Positions 7,349 to 15,356 of a stretch of 58,821 nucleotides of DNA are shown here, one piece after another. The translations under genes and the position numbers were made by a program. The DNA lies in contig JAFWQJ010000025.1 of NCBI GenBank assembly GCA_017545185.1, positions 1 to 58,821 of the forward strand, read 5' to 3'. This stretch comes from Oscillospiraceae bacterium (lineage in GTDB: Bacteria > Bacillota > Clostridia > Oscillospirales > Ruminococcaceae). Under the pieces are notes generated by a model. The model was given only the letters and a program-made list of their open reading frames with translations. It did not search any database and was not told where the DNA came from. Each line of letters opens with the position of its first letter. The first letter of the stretch is position 1.

Positions 7349-9271
7349 ATGCATGTAGTCCTGATTTCTGATAAAAAGGCAAATCCGCCCATGATCCACG
7401 CATCTGAAAATCAGCGCAGAACCCCTTGCGGGATCTACTACACCCGACCCGAAAACGTCAAGATGTATCCGACGATCGGTGAGATGTCCGATGTGATGCA
7501 GATCACCTGCGAAAAGTGCAAAACTGTCATCGCAAAGCATCTGATCCGTGAATCCAACAAGGAAATGGCGGCACAGCTTAAGGAAGAGCAGCGTATGCTC
7601 AAGCGCGAGCGTGCAAACTCCAAGCATCACGGCAGCATGGAGCCGCCTGCACCTGCACAGGATTCCAAGAGCAGCGGCGGTTATATTCCGCCGTCCATGC
7701 GGAAGTCCATGTCTCAGGCACAGGCACCGATCGACACGCCTCCGCCTCCGCCGCCGGCTCCGATCTCGATCCCGGCACCGAATGTTTCTCCATCTGCACC
7801 TGCAGCAACAACTGCAGAGGATGCACTTTCTCAGTTCGCGATCCCGGTTCCGAACGCACCGCAGCCTGCCGTCCGTTCGATGCCGCAGCCTGCAGCGCCG
7901 GCACCCGCGAATGATGTCCTGTCTCAGTTTGCGATTCCGGGCACTGCTGCCGTTCCGACGGCTCCCGCTGCACCGGTCGTTCCGCAGCCTGCAGCAACGG
8001 CACCTGCAAACGATGTGCTCGCACAGTTTGCGATCCCGGGCACCGCTGCAGTCCCGACGGCACCTGCAGCTCCGGCCGTTCCGCAGCCCGCAGCACCGGC
8101 ACCTGCAAACGATGTGCTTGCACAGTTTGCGATCCCGGGCACCGCTGCCGTCCCGACGGCTCCCGCTGCACCGGTCGTCCCGCAGCCTGCAGCACCGGCA
8201 CCGGCAAACGATGTGCTCGCACAGTTTGCGATCCCGGGCACCGCTGCCGTTCCGACGGCACCCGCTGCACCGGTTATTCCGCAGCCCGCTCCGCAGGATG
8301 ATCTCCTTGCACAGTTCTCCATGCCGAAGCCGGGTACCGGAACTGTCATGGATAAGCCGGAGGATATTCTTGCAGGATTTGCCGGTCAGGCACCGAGTGC
8401 CGCACCGGTCGTTCCGCAGCCCGCAGCCCCGCTCGGCTCTGTTGAGGACAGCCTGAACGATCTGCTCCTGATGCCTTCCGGTGCAGGTGCGCCGAAGCTT
8501 CAGCAGCCGTCTACCCCGACCTTCGATACCGTTCCGGATGTGAGCGAGATCCCGACTGTTCCGACAGCACCGGTTATGAATGCACCGGTTCCGTCGCTGA
8601 ATGTTCCGCCTGTCCCGCCTGCTCCGCCTGTGCCGCAGATGCCGGTTCCTCCGACGGTTCAGCAGCCTTCTGCGCCGTTCCTCAATGCAATGCAGAATGC
8701 AGCAGCGCATCAGCCGGTCCACAACAGCCTGTTCTCTGCACCGTCCAGAAAGCCGGTTCAGAATCCGAATACACCGATGCCGCTGTTTGTCGGCTACAGT
8801 GCAGACGGACGTCAGGTATTCCAGACCTACGACGCACTCGGCAATCCGATCCCGATCACCGAGCCGGTCTACAGTGCACCGCCTGAGCAGCCGAAATACA
8901 ATCCTGCTGCAGAGGCCAGCGCCATGATGAACCATGCAATCCAGAATAACGGACCTGTCATGGATATGGATGAGCTGATGAAGTCCATGGGCATTGAAAC
9001 ACCTGCCGAACGGAAGAAGAAGCTCGATTCCGGCAAGCCGATCAACTTCACGGAGTACAAGATGCCCGAGAAGAAGACCAAAAAACGGGTTCCTGCCTCT
9101 GCACAGTCCTCTCCGATGCCTGTGCTTGAGGATATGGGCGGTCCTGTTTCTGCTGCAGAGGCTAAGCGACGCAAGAAGGTCGATAAGATCAACAAGGAGT
9201 TTGAAAAGCAGCTCCGTTCCCGCGGCATTGACCCGATCACCGGCGGCCTGATCCTGGATAACAAGAAGTAA
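7349..9271 (+). CDS. Pro/Ala-rich protein with repeated DxLxQF motifs, unknown function
   Basis: 640 residues. ATG 7349 follows GGAGG (7333-7337) with 11 bases; the TTG at 7340 lies too close to it. No signal peptide is visible, so it is probably cytoplasmic. The N-terminal 80 residues are a small folded region with Cys residues (TPCGIYYT, ITCEKCKTV), then a charged helix (EMAAQLKEEQRMLKRE). About residues 130-450 are low-complexity Pro/Ala with a short motif recurring six times: EDALSQFAIP, NDVLSQFAIP, NDVLAQFAIP three times and DDLLAQFSMP. Degenerate copies follow (EDILAGFAGQ, EDSLNDLLLMP). The C-terminal 170 residues hold a conserved-looking segment (FVGYSADGRQVFQTYDALG), a helix (DMDELMKSMGIETPAERKKKLD) and a basic tail. 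It looks like a scaffold with many binding sites for one partner. No family was recognised. The N-terminal Cys pairs could bind zinc. Confidence 0.8.
   Translation: MHVVLISDKKANPPMIHASENQRRTPCGIYYTRPENVKMYPTIGEMSDVMQITCEKCKTVIAKHLIRESNKEMAAQLKEEQRMLKRERANSKHHGSMEPPAPAQDSKSSGGYIPPSMRKSMSQAQAPIDTPPPPPPAPISIPAPNVSPSAPAATTAEDALSQFAIPVPNAPQPAVRSMPQPAAPAPANDVLSQFAIPGTAAVPTAPAAPVVPQPAATAPANDVLAQFAIPGTAAVPTAPAAPAVPQPAAPAPANDVLAQFAIPGTAAVPTAPAAPVVPQPAAPAPANDVLAQFAIPGTAAVPTAPAAPVIPQPAPQDDLLAQFSMPKPGTGTVMDKPEDILAGFAGQAPSAAPVVPQPAAPLGSVEDSLNDLLLMPSGAGAPKLQQPSTPTFDTVPDVSEIPTVPTAPVMNAPVPSLNVPPVPPAPPVPQMPVPPTVQQPSAPFLNAMQNAAAHQPVHNSLFSAPSRKPVQNPNTPMPLFVGYSADGRQVFQTYDALGNPIPITEPVYSAPPEQPKYNPAAEASAMMNHAIQNNGPVMDMDELMKSMGIETPAERKKKLDSGKPINFTEYKMPEKKTKKRVPASAQSSPMPVLEDMGGPVSAAEAKRRKKVDKINKEFEKQLRSRGIDPITGGLILDNKK
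7907..8302 (+). repeat. Tandem 99-bp coding repeat, four units
   Basis: Units start at 7907, 8006, 8105 and 8204, exactly 99 bases (33 codons) apart. Each encodes ANDVL(S/A)QFAIPGTAAVPTA followed by Pro/Ala linker. The last unit is degraded at its 3' end. Near-identical DNA between units indicates recent expansion. Confidence 0.95.
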
Positions 9272-9273
9272 AC

Positions 9274-9308
9274 AAAAAAGCAGCGGCATATTCTGTCGCT
9301 GCTTTTTA
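9274..9308 (+). terminator. Terminator after the repeat-protein gene
   Basis: An 11-bp stem (9275-9285 with 9297-9307) built on GCAGCG, with a run of T on its right arm. Only about 20 bases separate it from the next start codon, so read-through into the protease gene is possible. Confidence 0.8.
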
Positions 9309-9329
9309 TACAACAAAGGAGGTAATGAC

Positions 9330-10349
9330 ATGAACGAACCCGAACAGACAATCCTGCCGGCAGAGGAGACGCAGACAGACCTGAAACACGAAGCGCGCAA
9401 GGCATACACGAGAGCATTGCTGAACATTGCGGTATTCTGGGCCATTTCTATCGGACTGCAAATGATTTTTAAACAAATCCTGCCGAAGGATGCGCCGAAA
9501 TATGTCTCGGTGCTCCTGACATTCGCGCCGATGTATTTCATTGCGTTTCCGATCTATCTGCTGATTTCCCGGAAACTGCCGGCTTCTCCGCCGGAAAAGC
9601 ACAGAATGCATATCGGACAGATCCTGCTTGCATTCCCCTGCTGCGAATTTATCGCCATTGCAGGCAATCTTGTCGGAACGATCATCAATCTGATCCTGTT
9701 CCTGATACTCGGAAAGCGCACAGATTCCACCATGCTGCTGGAAGGCGTTTTCGGAGAAGCATCATGGGCGTTTATCATCGCAGCGGTCATTTTTGCACCG
9801 GTCGTCGAAGAAATCATGTTCCGAAAGGTTCTGATCGACCGCACTCGAAAATTCGGCGAGCTCCCCGCGATTCTGATTTCCGGGGTGATGTTCGGCCTGT
9901 TCCACGGCAATTTCACGCAGTTCTTTTATGCGGCCGGACTCGGTATTCTGTTTGCATGGATCTACGTCCGCACCGGAAAGATCATCCACACGATCGCGCT
10001 GCACTGTTTGGTGAATTTCTGGGGCAGTGCGCTCCCGCTGATCCTGATGCAGGGCATTGACAAGAATGTCATCAAGGAAATGCTCGTCAATCAGAATTAT
10101 TCGGTCATGATCGAGAATATCCGCCAATTCATTCCGTTTGTTCTCCTGGTCATCGTCAACTGGTGCCTTGCATTGGCCGGTCTGATCCTGCTGATTGTGA
10201 ATCGGCAGCGGATCACGCTGCAGCCTGCAGAAAAAGAACTGCCGAAAAATCAGCGCTTTTCAGCGGCTGTGTGCAATTACGGTTTTCTGATTTTGCTTGC
10301 AGCCTGCGTTTTTGAATTTGTTTATCAGATTCTATTCAGCAAACAATAA
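9330..10349 (+). CDS. CPBP family intramembrane glutamic protease
   Basis: 339 residues, ATG 9330 after AAAGGAGG. Eight or so membrane segments. The C-terminal half holds the CPBP (Abi, CAAX protease-like) motifs: EE in VVEEIMFRKV with the arginine three residues on, the first His in GLFHGNFTQFF, and the last motif IIHTIALHCLVNFWG. These residues form the active site in the family. Bacterial members process membrane peptides or help in self-immunity to bacteriocins. The role here is unknown. It lies 20 bases after the terminator of the repeat-protein gene, with no clear promoter of its own. Confidence 0.9.
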   Translation: MNEPEQTILPAEETQTDLKHEARKAYTRALLNIAVFWAISIGLQMIFKQILPKDAPKYVSVLLTFAPMYFIAFPIYLLISRKLPASPPEKHRMHIGQILLAFPCCEFIAIAGNLVGTIINLILFLILGKRTDSTMLLEGVFGEASWAFIIAAVIFAPVVEEIMFRKVLIDRTRKFGELPAILISGVMFGLFHGNFTQFFYAAGLGILFAWIYVRTGKIIHTIALHCLVNFWGSALPLILMQGIDKNVIKEMLVNQNYSVMIENIRQFIPFVLLVIVNWCLALAGLILLIVNRQRITLQPAEKELPKNQRFSAAVCNYGFLILLAACVFEFVYQILFSKQ

Positions 10350-10397
10350 AAAACAGCCCGGATACGGTTTGACGACCGCTTCCGGGCTGCTTTTTAT
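10347..10397. terminator. Bidirectional terminator between the protease and aminotransferase genes
   Basis: AGCCCGGA and TCCGGGCT arms flanked by A-rich and T-rich runs serve both converging genes. The stop of the plus-strand gene is at 10349 and of the minus-strand gene at 10406. Confidence 0.85.
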
Positions 10398-10405
10398 TTT
10401 GCAGT

Positions 10406-11608
10406 TTATTTGCCGTAAGCCTCTGCAAGCTTTTTGAACGCAGGCAGGCTGCGCTCGATCATTTCAGTCGTAACGCAGTATGCGATGCGGATGTAACCCT
10501 CGCAGCCGAACGAATCCGACGGCACGAGCAGCAGCTCAAAGTCACGCGCCTTCTTGCAGAATGCGTTTGCATCCGGTTCAAGCGCCTGCACCCAGAGGTA
10601 GAATGCACCGTCCGGATAAATGCAGCGGTAGCCGTATTCTGTCAGCGACTGATACAGCAGATCTCTGTTCCGTTTGTAGACCGAAAGATCAGAGGTCGCG
10701 GCAACATTCTCTGCCACGACGCGCTGTGCAAGGCTCGGTGCGCATACAAATCCAAGTGCTCTGCCGGAGCCGCAGACCGCCGCATACACAAGGCGGTTGT
10801 CCTTCATTTTCGGGGAAACGACGATGTAGCCGATACGCTCACCCGGCAGGGAAAGCGACTTGCTGTAGGAATAGCATACAAACGTGTCATCGTAGAGATC
10901 GGGCAGATACGGCACCTTTGTCGCATCATCGTAGACCAGCTCACGGTAGGGCTCGTCTGCGATCAGATAGATCGTGTGCCCGTATTCCGCTTCCTTCGCG
11001 CGCAGAATATCACAGAATCTGCGGAGATTTTCTTCGGTATACACAACGCCGGTCGGGTTATTCGGCGTGTTGATGATGACTGCCTTTGTCTCCGGTGTGA
11101 TGAGCTGCCCGAATGCCTCAAGGTTCATCTGGAAATTATCAAGGTCTGCCGGGACGACCGTCAGCTTTGCGTTTGCTGCCTCGACAAACACGCGGTACTC
11201 CGGGAAGAACGGGGCAAAGGTCATGCAGGTGTCGCCCGGGCAGAGGACTGCGTGGAGCGTCACGGTCAGGGAGGCTGCCGCGCCGCAGGTCATGTAGATA
11301 TCCGCTGCGGAGACCTTCGTGCCGAACTGCGAATTGATGCGGTTGGCGATTGCCTGACGGGTCCCCTCTGCACCGATCGCGGAGGTGTAGCCGTGAAGCT
11401 GTACGGAATCGACCTCATCCATCAGACGGCGGATCGAGCCGTGGACGGAATCCGGTGCCGGAACGCTCGGGTTACCGAGGCTGAAATCAAACACGTTCTC
11501 TCTGCCGATCTCCTTGGAGCGGCGCAGGCCGTATTCAAAGGTCTCGCGGATCACGGACGGTGCCTGTCCGAGCGCGAGCATGGATTTCTGAAAAGGCTGA
11601 TATTCCAT
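10406..11608 (-). CDS. Class I/II pyridoxal-phosphate aminotransferase (aspartate aminotransferase-like)
   Basis: 400 residues, usual length for fold type I aminotransferases. Visible landmarks: the substrate-loop glycine region (DFSLGNPSVPAP), NTPNNPTGVVY with the Asn that contacts the cofactor, the Asp and Tyr in IADEPYRELVY, the Schiff-base lysine in YSYSKSLSLPGERIGY, and a C-terminal Arg in GYIRIAYC that binds the substrate carboxylate. The reaction is amino-group transfer between an amino acid and a 2-oxo acid. The preferred amino acid cannot be told from sequence. The gene has its own promoter and is not in an obvious operon. Confidence 0.93.
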   Translation of the reverse strand: MEYQPFQKSMLALGQAPSVIRETFEYGLRRSKEIGRENVFDFSLGNPSVPAPDSVHGSIRRLMDEVDSVQLHGYTSAIGAEGTRQAIANRINSQFGTKVSAADIYMTCGAAASLTVTLHAVLCPGDTCMTFAPFFPEYRVFVEAANAKLTVVPADLDNFQMNLEAFGQLITPETKAVIINTPNNPTGVVYTEENLRRFCDILRAKEAEYGHTIYLIADEPYRELVYDDATKVPYLPDLYDDTFVCYSYSKSLSLPGERIGYIVVSPKMKDNRLVYAAVCGSGRALGFVCAPSLAQRVVAENVAATSDLSVYKRNRDLLYQSLTEYGYRCIYPDGAFYLWVQALEPDANAFCKKARDFELLLVPSDSFGCEGYIRIAYCVTTEMIERSLPAFKKLAEAYGK

Positions 11609-11657
11609 AATGACTCCTCTTTTCTTTTATGCTTTACAGTGATTGCTGCATATCAAT

Positions 11658-11686
11658 ATTTTACCAGAAAAACGTCTTTTTGTCAA
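11658..11686 (-). promoter_or_regulatory. Sigma-A promoter of the aminotransferase gene
   Basis: On the minus strand TTGACA (11681-11686) and TAAAAT (11658-11663) have a 17-base spacer, about 50 bases before the start codon at 11608. The -35 box lies just beyond the stop codon of the upstream lipoprotein gene. Confidence 0.8.
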
Positions 11687-11693
11687 CTGCGGT

Positions 11694-12113
11694 TTACTTC
11701 CGCTTTTCCAGCATACTGACCTTCATCACAAGGAAATCGTTTTCCTCCCCGTGATGCATCCGCTGCTGGATCTCAAGCGTACCCTCGACCGTGACCTTAT
11801 CGTAATCCGCAAAGCCGCTGTAGTCATTCCAGTCCAACTCGATGCCGGTGCCTTCTCCCCCGCCCTGCGGCTCTGCATAGATCGAATAGAATGTCTCGCC
11901 GTCGTCATCCTGCGAAGGATACAGCGTTCCGACCATGTGATAGGTCTCTCCGACATGTGCTTCCGGGTCGCCGTAGATCTCCACGATCGTGTCATACAGC
12001 GACACGCTTTTTACGTAGATCATGTCCGATTCGGCGTTTTTATTCGGTTCCGTGCAGCCGCATAGCAATGCACCGCACAGCAGCAGCGGAAGGATTTTTG
12101 TATACCGTTTCAT
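11694..12113 (-). CDS. Small lipoprotein, unknown function
   Basis: 139 residues with a lipoprotein signal: basic MKRYTK, hydrophobic core and lipobox LLCGC, so Cys20 would be lipidated and the protein held on the outer face of the membrane. The mature part is acidic and beta-rich (SLYDTIVEIYG, TYHMVGTLYPSQ, DKVTVEGTLEI) and resembles an OB-fold-like small domain. No known family is claimed. It lies 30 bases after mgtE on the same strand and is probably co-transcribed with it. Confidence 0.8.
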   Translation of the reverse strand: MKRYTKILPLLLCGALLCGCTEPNKNAESDMIYVKSVSLYDTIVEIYGDPEAHVGETYHMVGTLYPSQDDDGETFYSIYAEPQGGGEGTGIELDWNDYSGFADYDKVTVEGTLEIQQRMHHGEENDFLVMKVSMLEKRK

Positions 12114-12143
12114 ATTACCCTCATTTCAATAAAATGCACGGCA

Positions 12144-13568
12144 TTACGCCAGATGCAGGATATTCAGCAGCAGCAGCCAGCTCATGCCGTAATAGGCAAC
12201 CACAGCCACAAGGTCATTGACCGTTGTGATCAGCGGGCCGGATGCGACTGCCGGGTCAATTTTCATCTTTTTGAAAAACAGCGGGATCAGCGTTCCGACT
12301 GCACTGGACACCAGCATGGCCAGCACGAGCGAAAGCCCGATACAGCCGGATACCGAGAAAGCAAATACGGCCGTTTTCTGCTTGAACAGCATGATATACA
12401 GGCCGATCGCGGCAAAGGAGATCGACCCGAGCAGAACGCCGTTGCAGAGGCCGACGCGCATTTCCTTATACACAAGTCTGCACTTCTGCTGGAAGCTGAG
12501 GTTTTCATCCGTCAGCACGCGGATCGTCACTGCAAGCGACTGTGTACCGACATTACCGGCCATGTCAAGGATCAGCGACTGGAACGCCATGATCAGCGTC
12601 AGCTGCGCGACGACCTTTTCAAAAACGCCGACAACGCTTGAAACCAGAATGCCGAGCCCGAGCAGGATCAGCAGCCATGGGATCCGCTTTTTCAGACTCT
12701 GCGGCAGCGTCTCGTTCAGATCCTCCTCTGCGGTCAGACCTGCAAATCTTGCATAGTCCTCGCCCATTTCGTCATCGACTGCTTCGATGATATTCTGCGA
12801 TGTGATGACGCCGAGCAGCTTGTTGGAATCGTCCAGCACCGGAATGATATTCTCCGAATAATCCTTCAGCTTTTCGATACAGTCAGCGGTCTGCTCGTAT
12901 GCGTAGACATAAGGGAAGGACGCCGCGATCAGCTCCTCAAGCGGACGCCCGCTTCTGGCGGTTATGAGATCCTTCAGATCGACCGCGCCGCAGAACTCCT
13001 CTGCTTCATCCACAACGAACAGCGTCGCGATATTGTCATTTTCCTCTGCCTGCCGGATCAGCTCATTCATGGCCTGCTTGATCGTCATGTCCTCGCGGAT
13101 CACGATGCAGTTTGTCGTCATGCGGCTGCCGATCTCGTCCTCGTCAAAGGATGCGATCAGCTGGATCTCCTTTTTGATATCCGAGGACAGCATGTCGATA
13201 ATGAGCGAACGCTTCTCCTTGTTGATGCTCCGCAGCGTTTCAACGGCTGTATCCGTATCAAGCTTTGAAACGATCGCTGCTGCTTTTCGGATATCCATTT
13301 CATTGAGGAATGCGCCTGCATCCTCCTCATCCAGAAACTCAAAAATTTCAGCGAGCGCGTCCGCGGAGCATACGCGGTAAAAGCGCTTGCGCTCCTGCAC
13401 GGACAGCGTCCCGATAACATTTGCGATATCGCTGCCGTGATAATCCTCGAGCTTGGACATGATCGCTTTCGGCGTGTCACTGCTCCGGATGATCGCGGTA
13501 ATTTCTCCGGTATAATCCGGCTTCATGGCTGCGGTCTCCTCCGCAGTCAGCATCTCCTTATTATCCAT
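12144..13568 (-). CDS. mgtE: Magnesium transporter MgtE
   Basis: 474 residues. ATG 13568 with GGAGG eight bases upstream is chosen over an in-frame start 20 codons earlier that has no ribosome binding site. The layout is that of the MgtE channel: a cytoplasmic N domain of repeated helices to about residue 130 (DYHGSDIANVIGTLSVQERKRFY), two CBS domains at about 135-255 that sense Mg2+, a connecting helix, then five membrane helices in the last 180 residues. The conserved pore-lining helix contains LILDMAGNVGTQSLAVTIR and the C-terminal segment NDLVAVVAYYG. The preceding 240-base leader contains a small ORF and hairpins, suggesting control after initiation. No recognisable M-box was found. Confidence 0.95.
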   Translation of the reverse strand: MDNKEMLTAEETAAMKPDYTGEITAIIRSSDTPKAIMSKLEDYHGSDIANVIGTLSVQERKRFYRVCSADALAEIFEFLDEEDAGAFLNEMDIRKAAAIVSKLDTDTAVETLRSINKEKRSLIIDMLSSDIKKEIQLIASFDEDEIGSRMTTNCIVIREDMTIKQAMNELIRQAEENDNIATLFVVDEAEEFCGAVDLKDLITARSGRPLEELIAASFPYVYAYEQTADCIEKLKDYSENIIPVLDDSNKLLGVITSQNIIEAVDDEMGEDYARFAGLTAEEDLNETLPQSLKKRIPWLLILLGLGILVSSVVGVFEKVVAQLTLIMAFQSLILDMAGNVGTQSLAVTIRVLTDENLSFQQKCRLVYKEMRVGLCNGVLLGSISFAAIGLYIMLFKQKTAVFAFSVSGCIGLSLVLAMLVSSAVGTLIPLFFKKMKIDPAVASGPLITTVNDLVAVVAYYGMSWLLLLNILHLA

Positions 13569-13593
13569 GGGTTCGTCCTCCGTTTCATTTGAT

Positions 13594-13668
13594 CGGAGCG
13601 ATGCTCCGTAAACTGGCGTGAGGGACAAATGGGCATAATAATCCCGTGTTGCCGAAGGACAGCACGGG
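13594..13668 (-). promoter_or_regulatory. Two leader hairpins upstream of mgtE
   Basis: A compact hairpin CGGAGC-GAT-GCTCCG (13594-13608) lies just upstream of the mgtE ribosome binding site. A larger one (13643-13668, CCCGTG with CACGGG arms, extendable by an AT-rich outer stem) begins right after the small leader ORF stop. Neither is followed by a T-run, so translation control or a pausing role is as likely as transcription termination. Confidence 0.5.
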
Positions 13669-13677
13669 CAGGAAATA

Positions 13678-13782
13678 TTATATCACGAAAAACAAAGCCG
13701 AAAACAGGTTGCGGCGTTTATTTCTTGTCATACAACAGTTCCGTAATCGTCCGTTTGACCCGCTACAATCGCCGTTAGCCAC
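13678..13782 (-). CDS. 34-residue leader ORF upstream of mgtE
   Basis: Starts at GTG 13782, eight bases after a full AGGAGGT (13791-13797), and ends in TAA at 13678. It lies about 25 bases downstream of the predicted transcription start, inside the mgtE leader RNA. The peptide begins MANGDCSGSNGRLRN, has a Cys-Cys pair, a basic patch (TRNKRRN) and a hydrophobic end (LFSALFFVI). The good ribosome site and position argue that it is translated, in the manner of leader peptides that control Mg2+ transporters such as MgtL of Salmonella mgtA. No similarity to MgtL is claimed. The stop codon falls in the extended base of the next hairpin, which would let ribosome position alter folding. Confidence 0.55.
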   Translation of the reverse strand: MANGDCSGSNGRLRNCCMTRNKRRNLFSALFFVI

Positions 13783-13816
13783 CTGTTTTCACCTCCTGAA
13801 ATCTGAGTTCTATTCC

Positions 13817-13845
13817 ATTATAGCATAAGGACGGATAAATGTCAA
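13817..13845 (-). promoter_or_regulatory. Consensus sigma-A promoter of mgtE
   Basis: Minus-strand TTGACA (13840-13845), 17-base spacer, TATAAT (13817-13822): a perfect consensus. The predicted start near 13808 gives a leader of about 240 nucleotides before mgtE. Confidence 0.9.
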
Positions 13846-13853
13846 TAAAACCG

Positions 13854-13896
13854 CAGAAAAAAACGCAGCCCCGTACCATCGGCACAGGGCTGTGTC
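13854..13896 (-). terminator. Terminator of the arabinose operon
   Basis: On the minus strand, ACACAGCCC and GGGCTGCGT arms are followed by seven T, a few bases after the araA stop at 13907. Confidence 0.85.
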
Positions 13897-13906
13897 TGAT
13901 TCTGCA

Positions 13907-15340
13907 TTATGCGCGGTAAATGATATCGCCGAGCATCAGGTCGCGCTCCAGACCCTCACAGGTCGTGGATGCATTGATCGGGACAAGCTCGATCTTCATG
14001 ATGCGGGCAAAATCGCGGATCGCTTCGTCCGTGATATCAAACGAGAGAACAGTATGATGTGCGCCGCCTGCGATGATCCAGCATTCCAGTCCCTTGAGGA
14101 AGGACGGCTGCGGCTTCCACATGGCGCGGGCGACCGGCAGATTCGGCATGGACTGGAACGGTTTTTCGCAGGTGACATCCTGCACGATCAGGCGCAGTCT
14201 GCCGCCGGCGTCGATCATCGAAAGCACCTTTGCCGCACCGGCTCTGCCTTCAAACACGATGCGGGCAGGCGGTTCCTTGCCGCCGATGCCGAGCGGATGC
14301 ACCTCAATGCGCGGGCGGTCTGCTGCGATGCAGGGATCGACCTCCAGCATGTGTGCGCCGAGAATCAGCTCGTGCTCATAGTCGTAGGTATAGTCCTCCA
14401 TGAAGGATGCCTGTCCGTCCGGATACATCGCCTTGATGACCGCGACCAGACCCGCGGTTTTCCAGTCACCCTCCGCACCGAAGCCGTAGCCTTTGTGCAT
14501 CAGATGCTGCGTTGCAAGACCCGGAAGCTGCTTCATGCCGTAAAGATCCTCGAAGGTATTGGAAAATGCCTTTGCACCCTCACGGACAAGGATCTTCTCG
14601 ATCGCGATCTCCTCGCGTGCCTGATAGCGGATCGGCTCGATATCCTTCTGATCGAAGTCATAGAGCTTTTCGTATTCCGCGACCAGTGTGTCGATCTCCG
14701 CCTCAGTCACTGCGTCCATTTCTTTGACCAGATCGCCGACTGCCCATGTGTTGACCTGCCAGCCGAGCGTCATCTGCACACCGACCTTATCGCCCTCGGT
14801 CACAGCGACCTGACGCATATTGTCGCCGAAACGGACGATCTTCAGGTCACGGCTGAACAGAGCGCCGATCGCGGCACGCTGCCAGTCACCAATCTTCTGC
14901 TGGACGGCGGGATCCTGCCAGTGACCCGCCACGACTGCACGCGGCAGGCGCATTCTTGCGCCGATGAAGCCGTGCTCACGGTCGCCGTGTGCGGACTGAT
15001 GCAGATTCATATAGTCCATGTCGATCGCGTCATTCGGGATCGCTGCATTGAACTGCGTATGGAAATGCAGCCACGGCTTCTGCAGCAGGTTCAGACCGTT
15101 GATCCACATTTTCGACGGAGAGAACGTGTGGCAGAACGTGATAATACCGGCACATTCATCGTCAAAATTTGCCTCGCGGACAAGCTTCACGATCTCGTCA
15201 TTTGATTTTGCGGTCAGCTTGTATTCCACCGGGAACGGCAGCTTCAGACCGGCTACGATCTCTTTGGAATCTGCCTCGACCTGCCGGAGCGTTTCCTCTC
15301 CGTACATCTTCTGTGATCCGGTAACAAACCAGAATTTCAT
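13907..15340 (-). CDS. araA: L-arabinose isomerase
   Basis: 477 residues, close to the family length. Start ATG 15340 after AAGGAAGG; upstream in-frame codons have no ribosome site and lie in the kinase gene. It converts L-arabinose to L-ribulose with a Mn2+ ion. Metal and catalytic landmarks are visible: TFCHTFSPSKMWI and HFHTQFN in the N-terminal half, EGDWKTAG with the conserved Glu, MEDYTYD with the second Glu, GAHMLEVDP, and two His in the C-terminal half (IEVHPLGIGGKEPPAR and GGAHHTVLS). It is the last gene of an import-and-catabolism operon. L-ribulose-5-phosphate 4-epimerase (araD) is not in this window. Confidence 0.96.
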   Translation of the reverse strand: MKFWFVTGSQKMYGEETLRQVEADSKEIVAGLKLPFPVEYKLTAKSNDEIVKLVREANFDDECAGIITFCHTFSPSKMWINGLNLLQKPWLHFHTQFNAAIPNDAIDMDYMNLHQSAHGDREHGFIGARMRLPRAVVAGHWQDPAVQQKIGDWQRAAIGALFSRDLKIVRFGDNMRQVAVTEGDKVGVQMTLGWQVNTWAVGDLVKEMDAVTEAEIDTLVAEYEKLYDFDQKDIEPIRYQAREEIAIEKILVREGAKAFSNTFEDLYGMKQLPGLATQHLMHKGYGFGAEGDWKTAGLVAVIKAMYPDGQASFMEDYTYDYEHELILGAHMLEVDPCIAADRPRIEVHPLGIGGKEPPARIVFEGRAGAAKVLSMIDAGGRLRLIVQDVTCEKPFQSMPNLPVARAMWKPQPSFLKGLECWIIAGGAHHTVLSFDITDEAIRDFARIMKIELVPINASTTCEGLERDLMLGDIIYRA

Positions 15341-15356
15341 GTTAAAACCTTCCTTC

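Noticed and set aside
7907-8302. CRISPR array
   Set aside because: Units are contiguous, in frame and coding, with no spacers.
7924-8349. Minus-strand Gly/Ala repeat protein opposite the 99-bp repeat
   Set aside because: Pure shadow of the tandem repeat; no start context.
6830-9541. Very long minus-strand open frame of about 900 codons opposite the repeat-protein gene
   Set aside because: It is Arg/Cys-rich, has no ribosome site, and arises from the Pro/Ala-rich codon pattern of the real gene on the other strand.
13569-13810. M-box Mg2+ riboswitch before mgtE
   Set aside because: The conserved M-box blocks could not be found in the leader by eye; a covariance-model search would decide.
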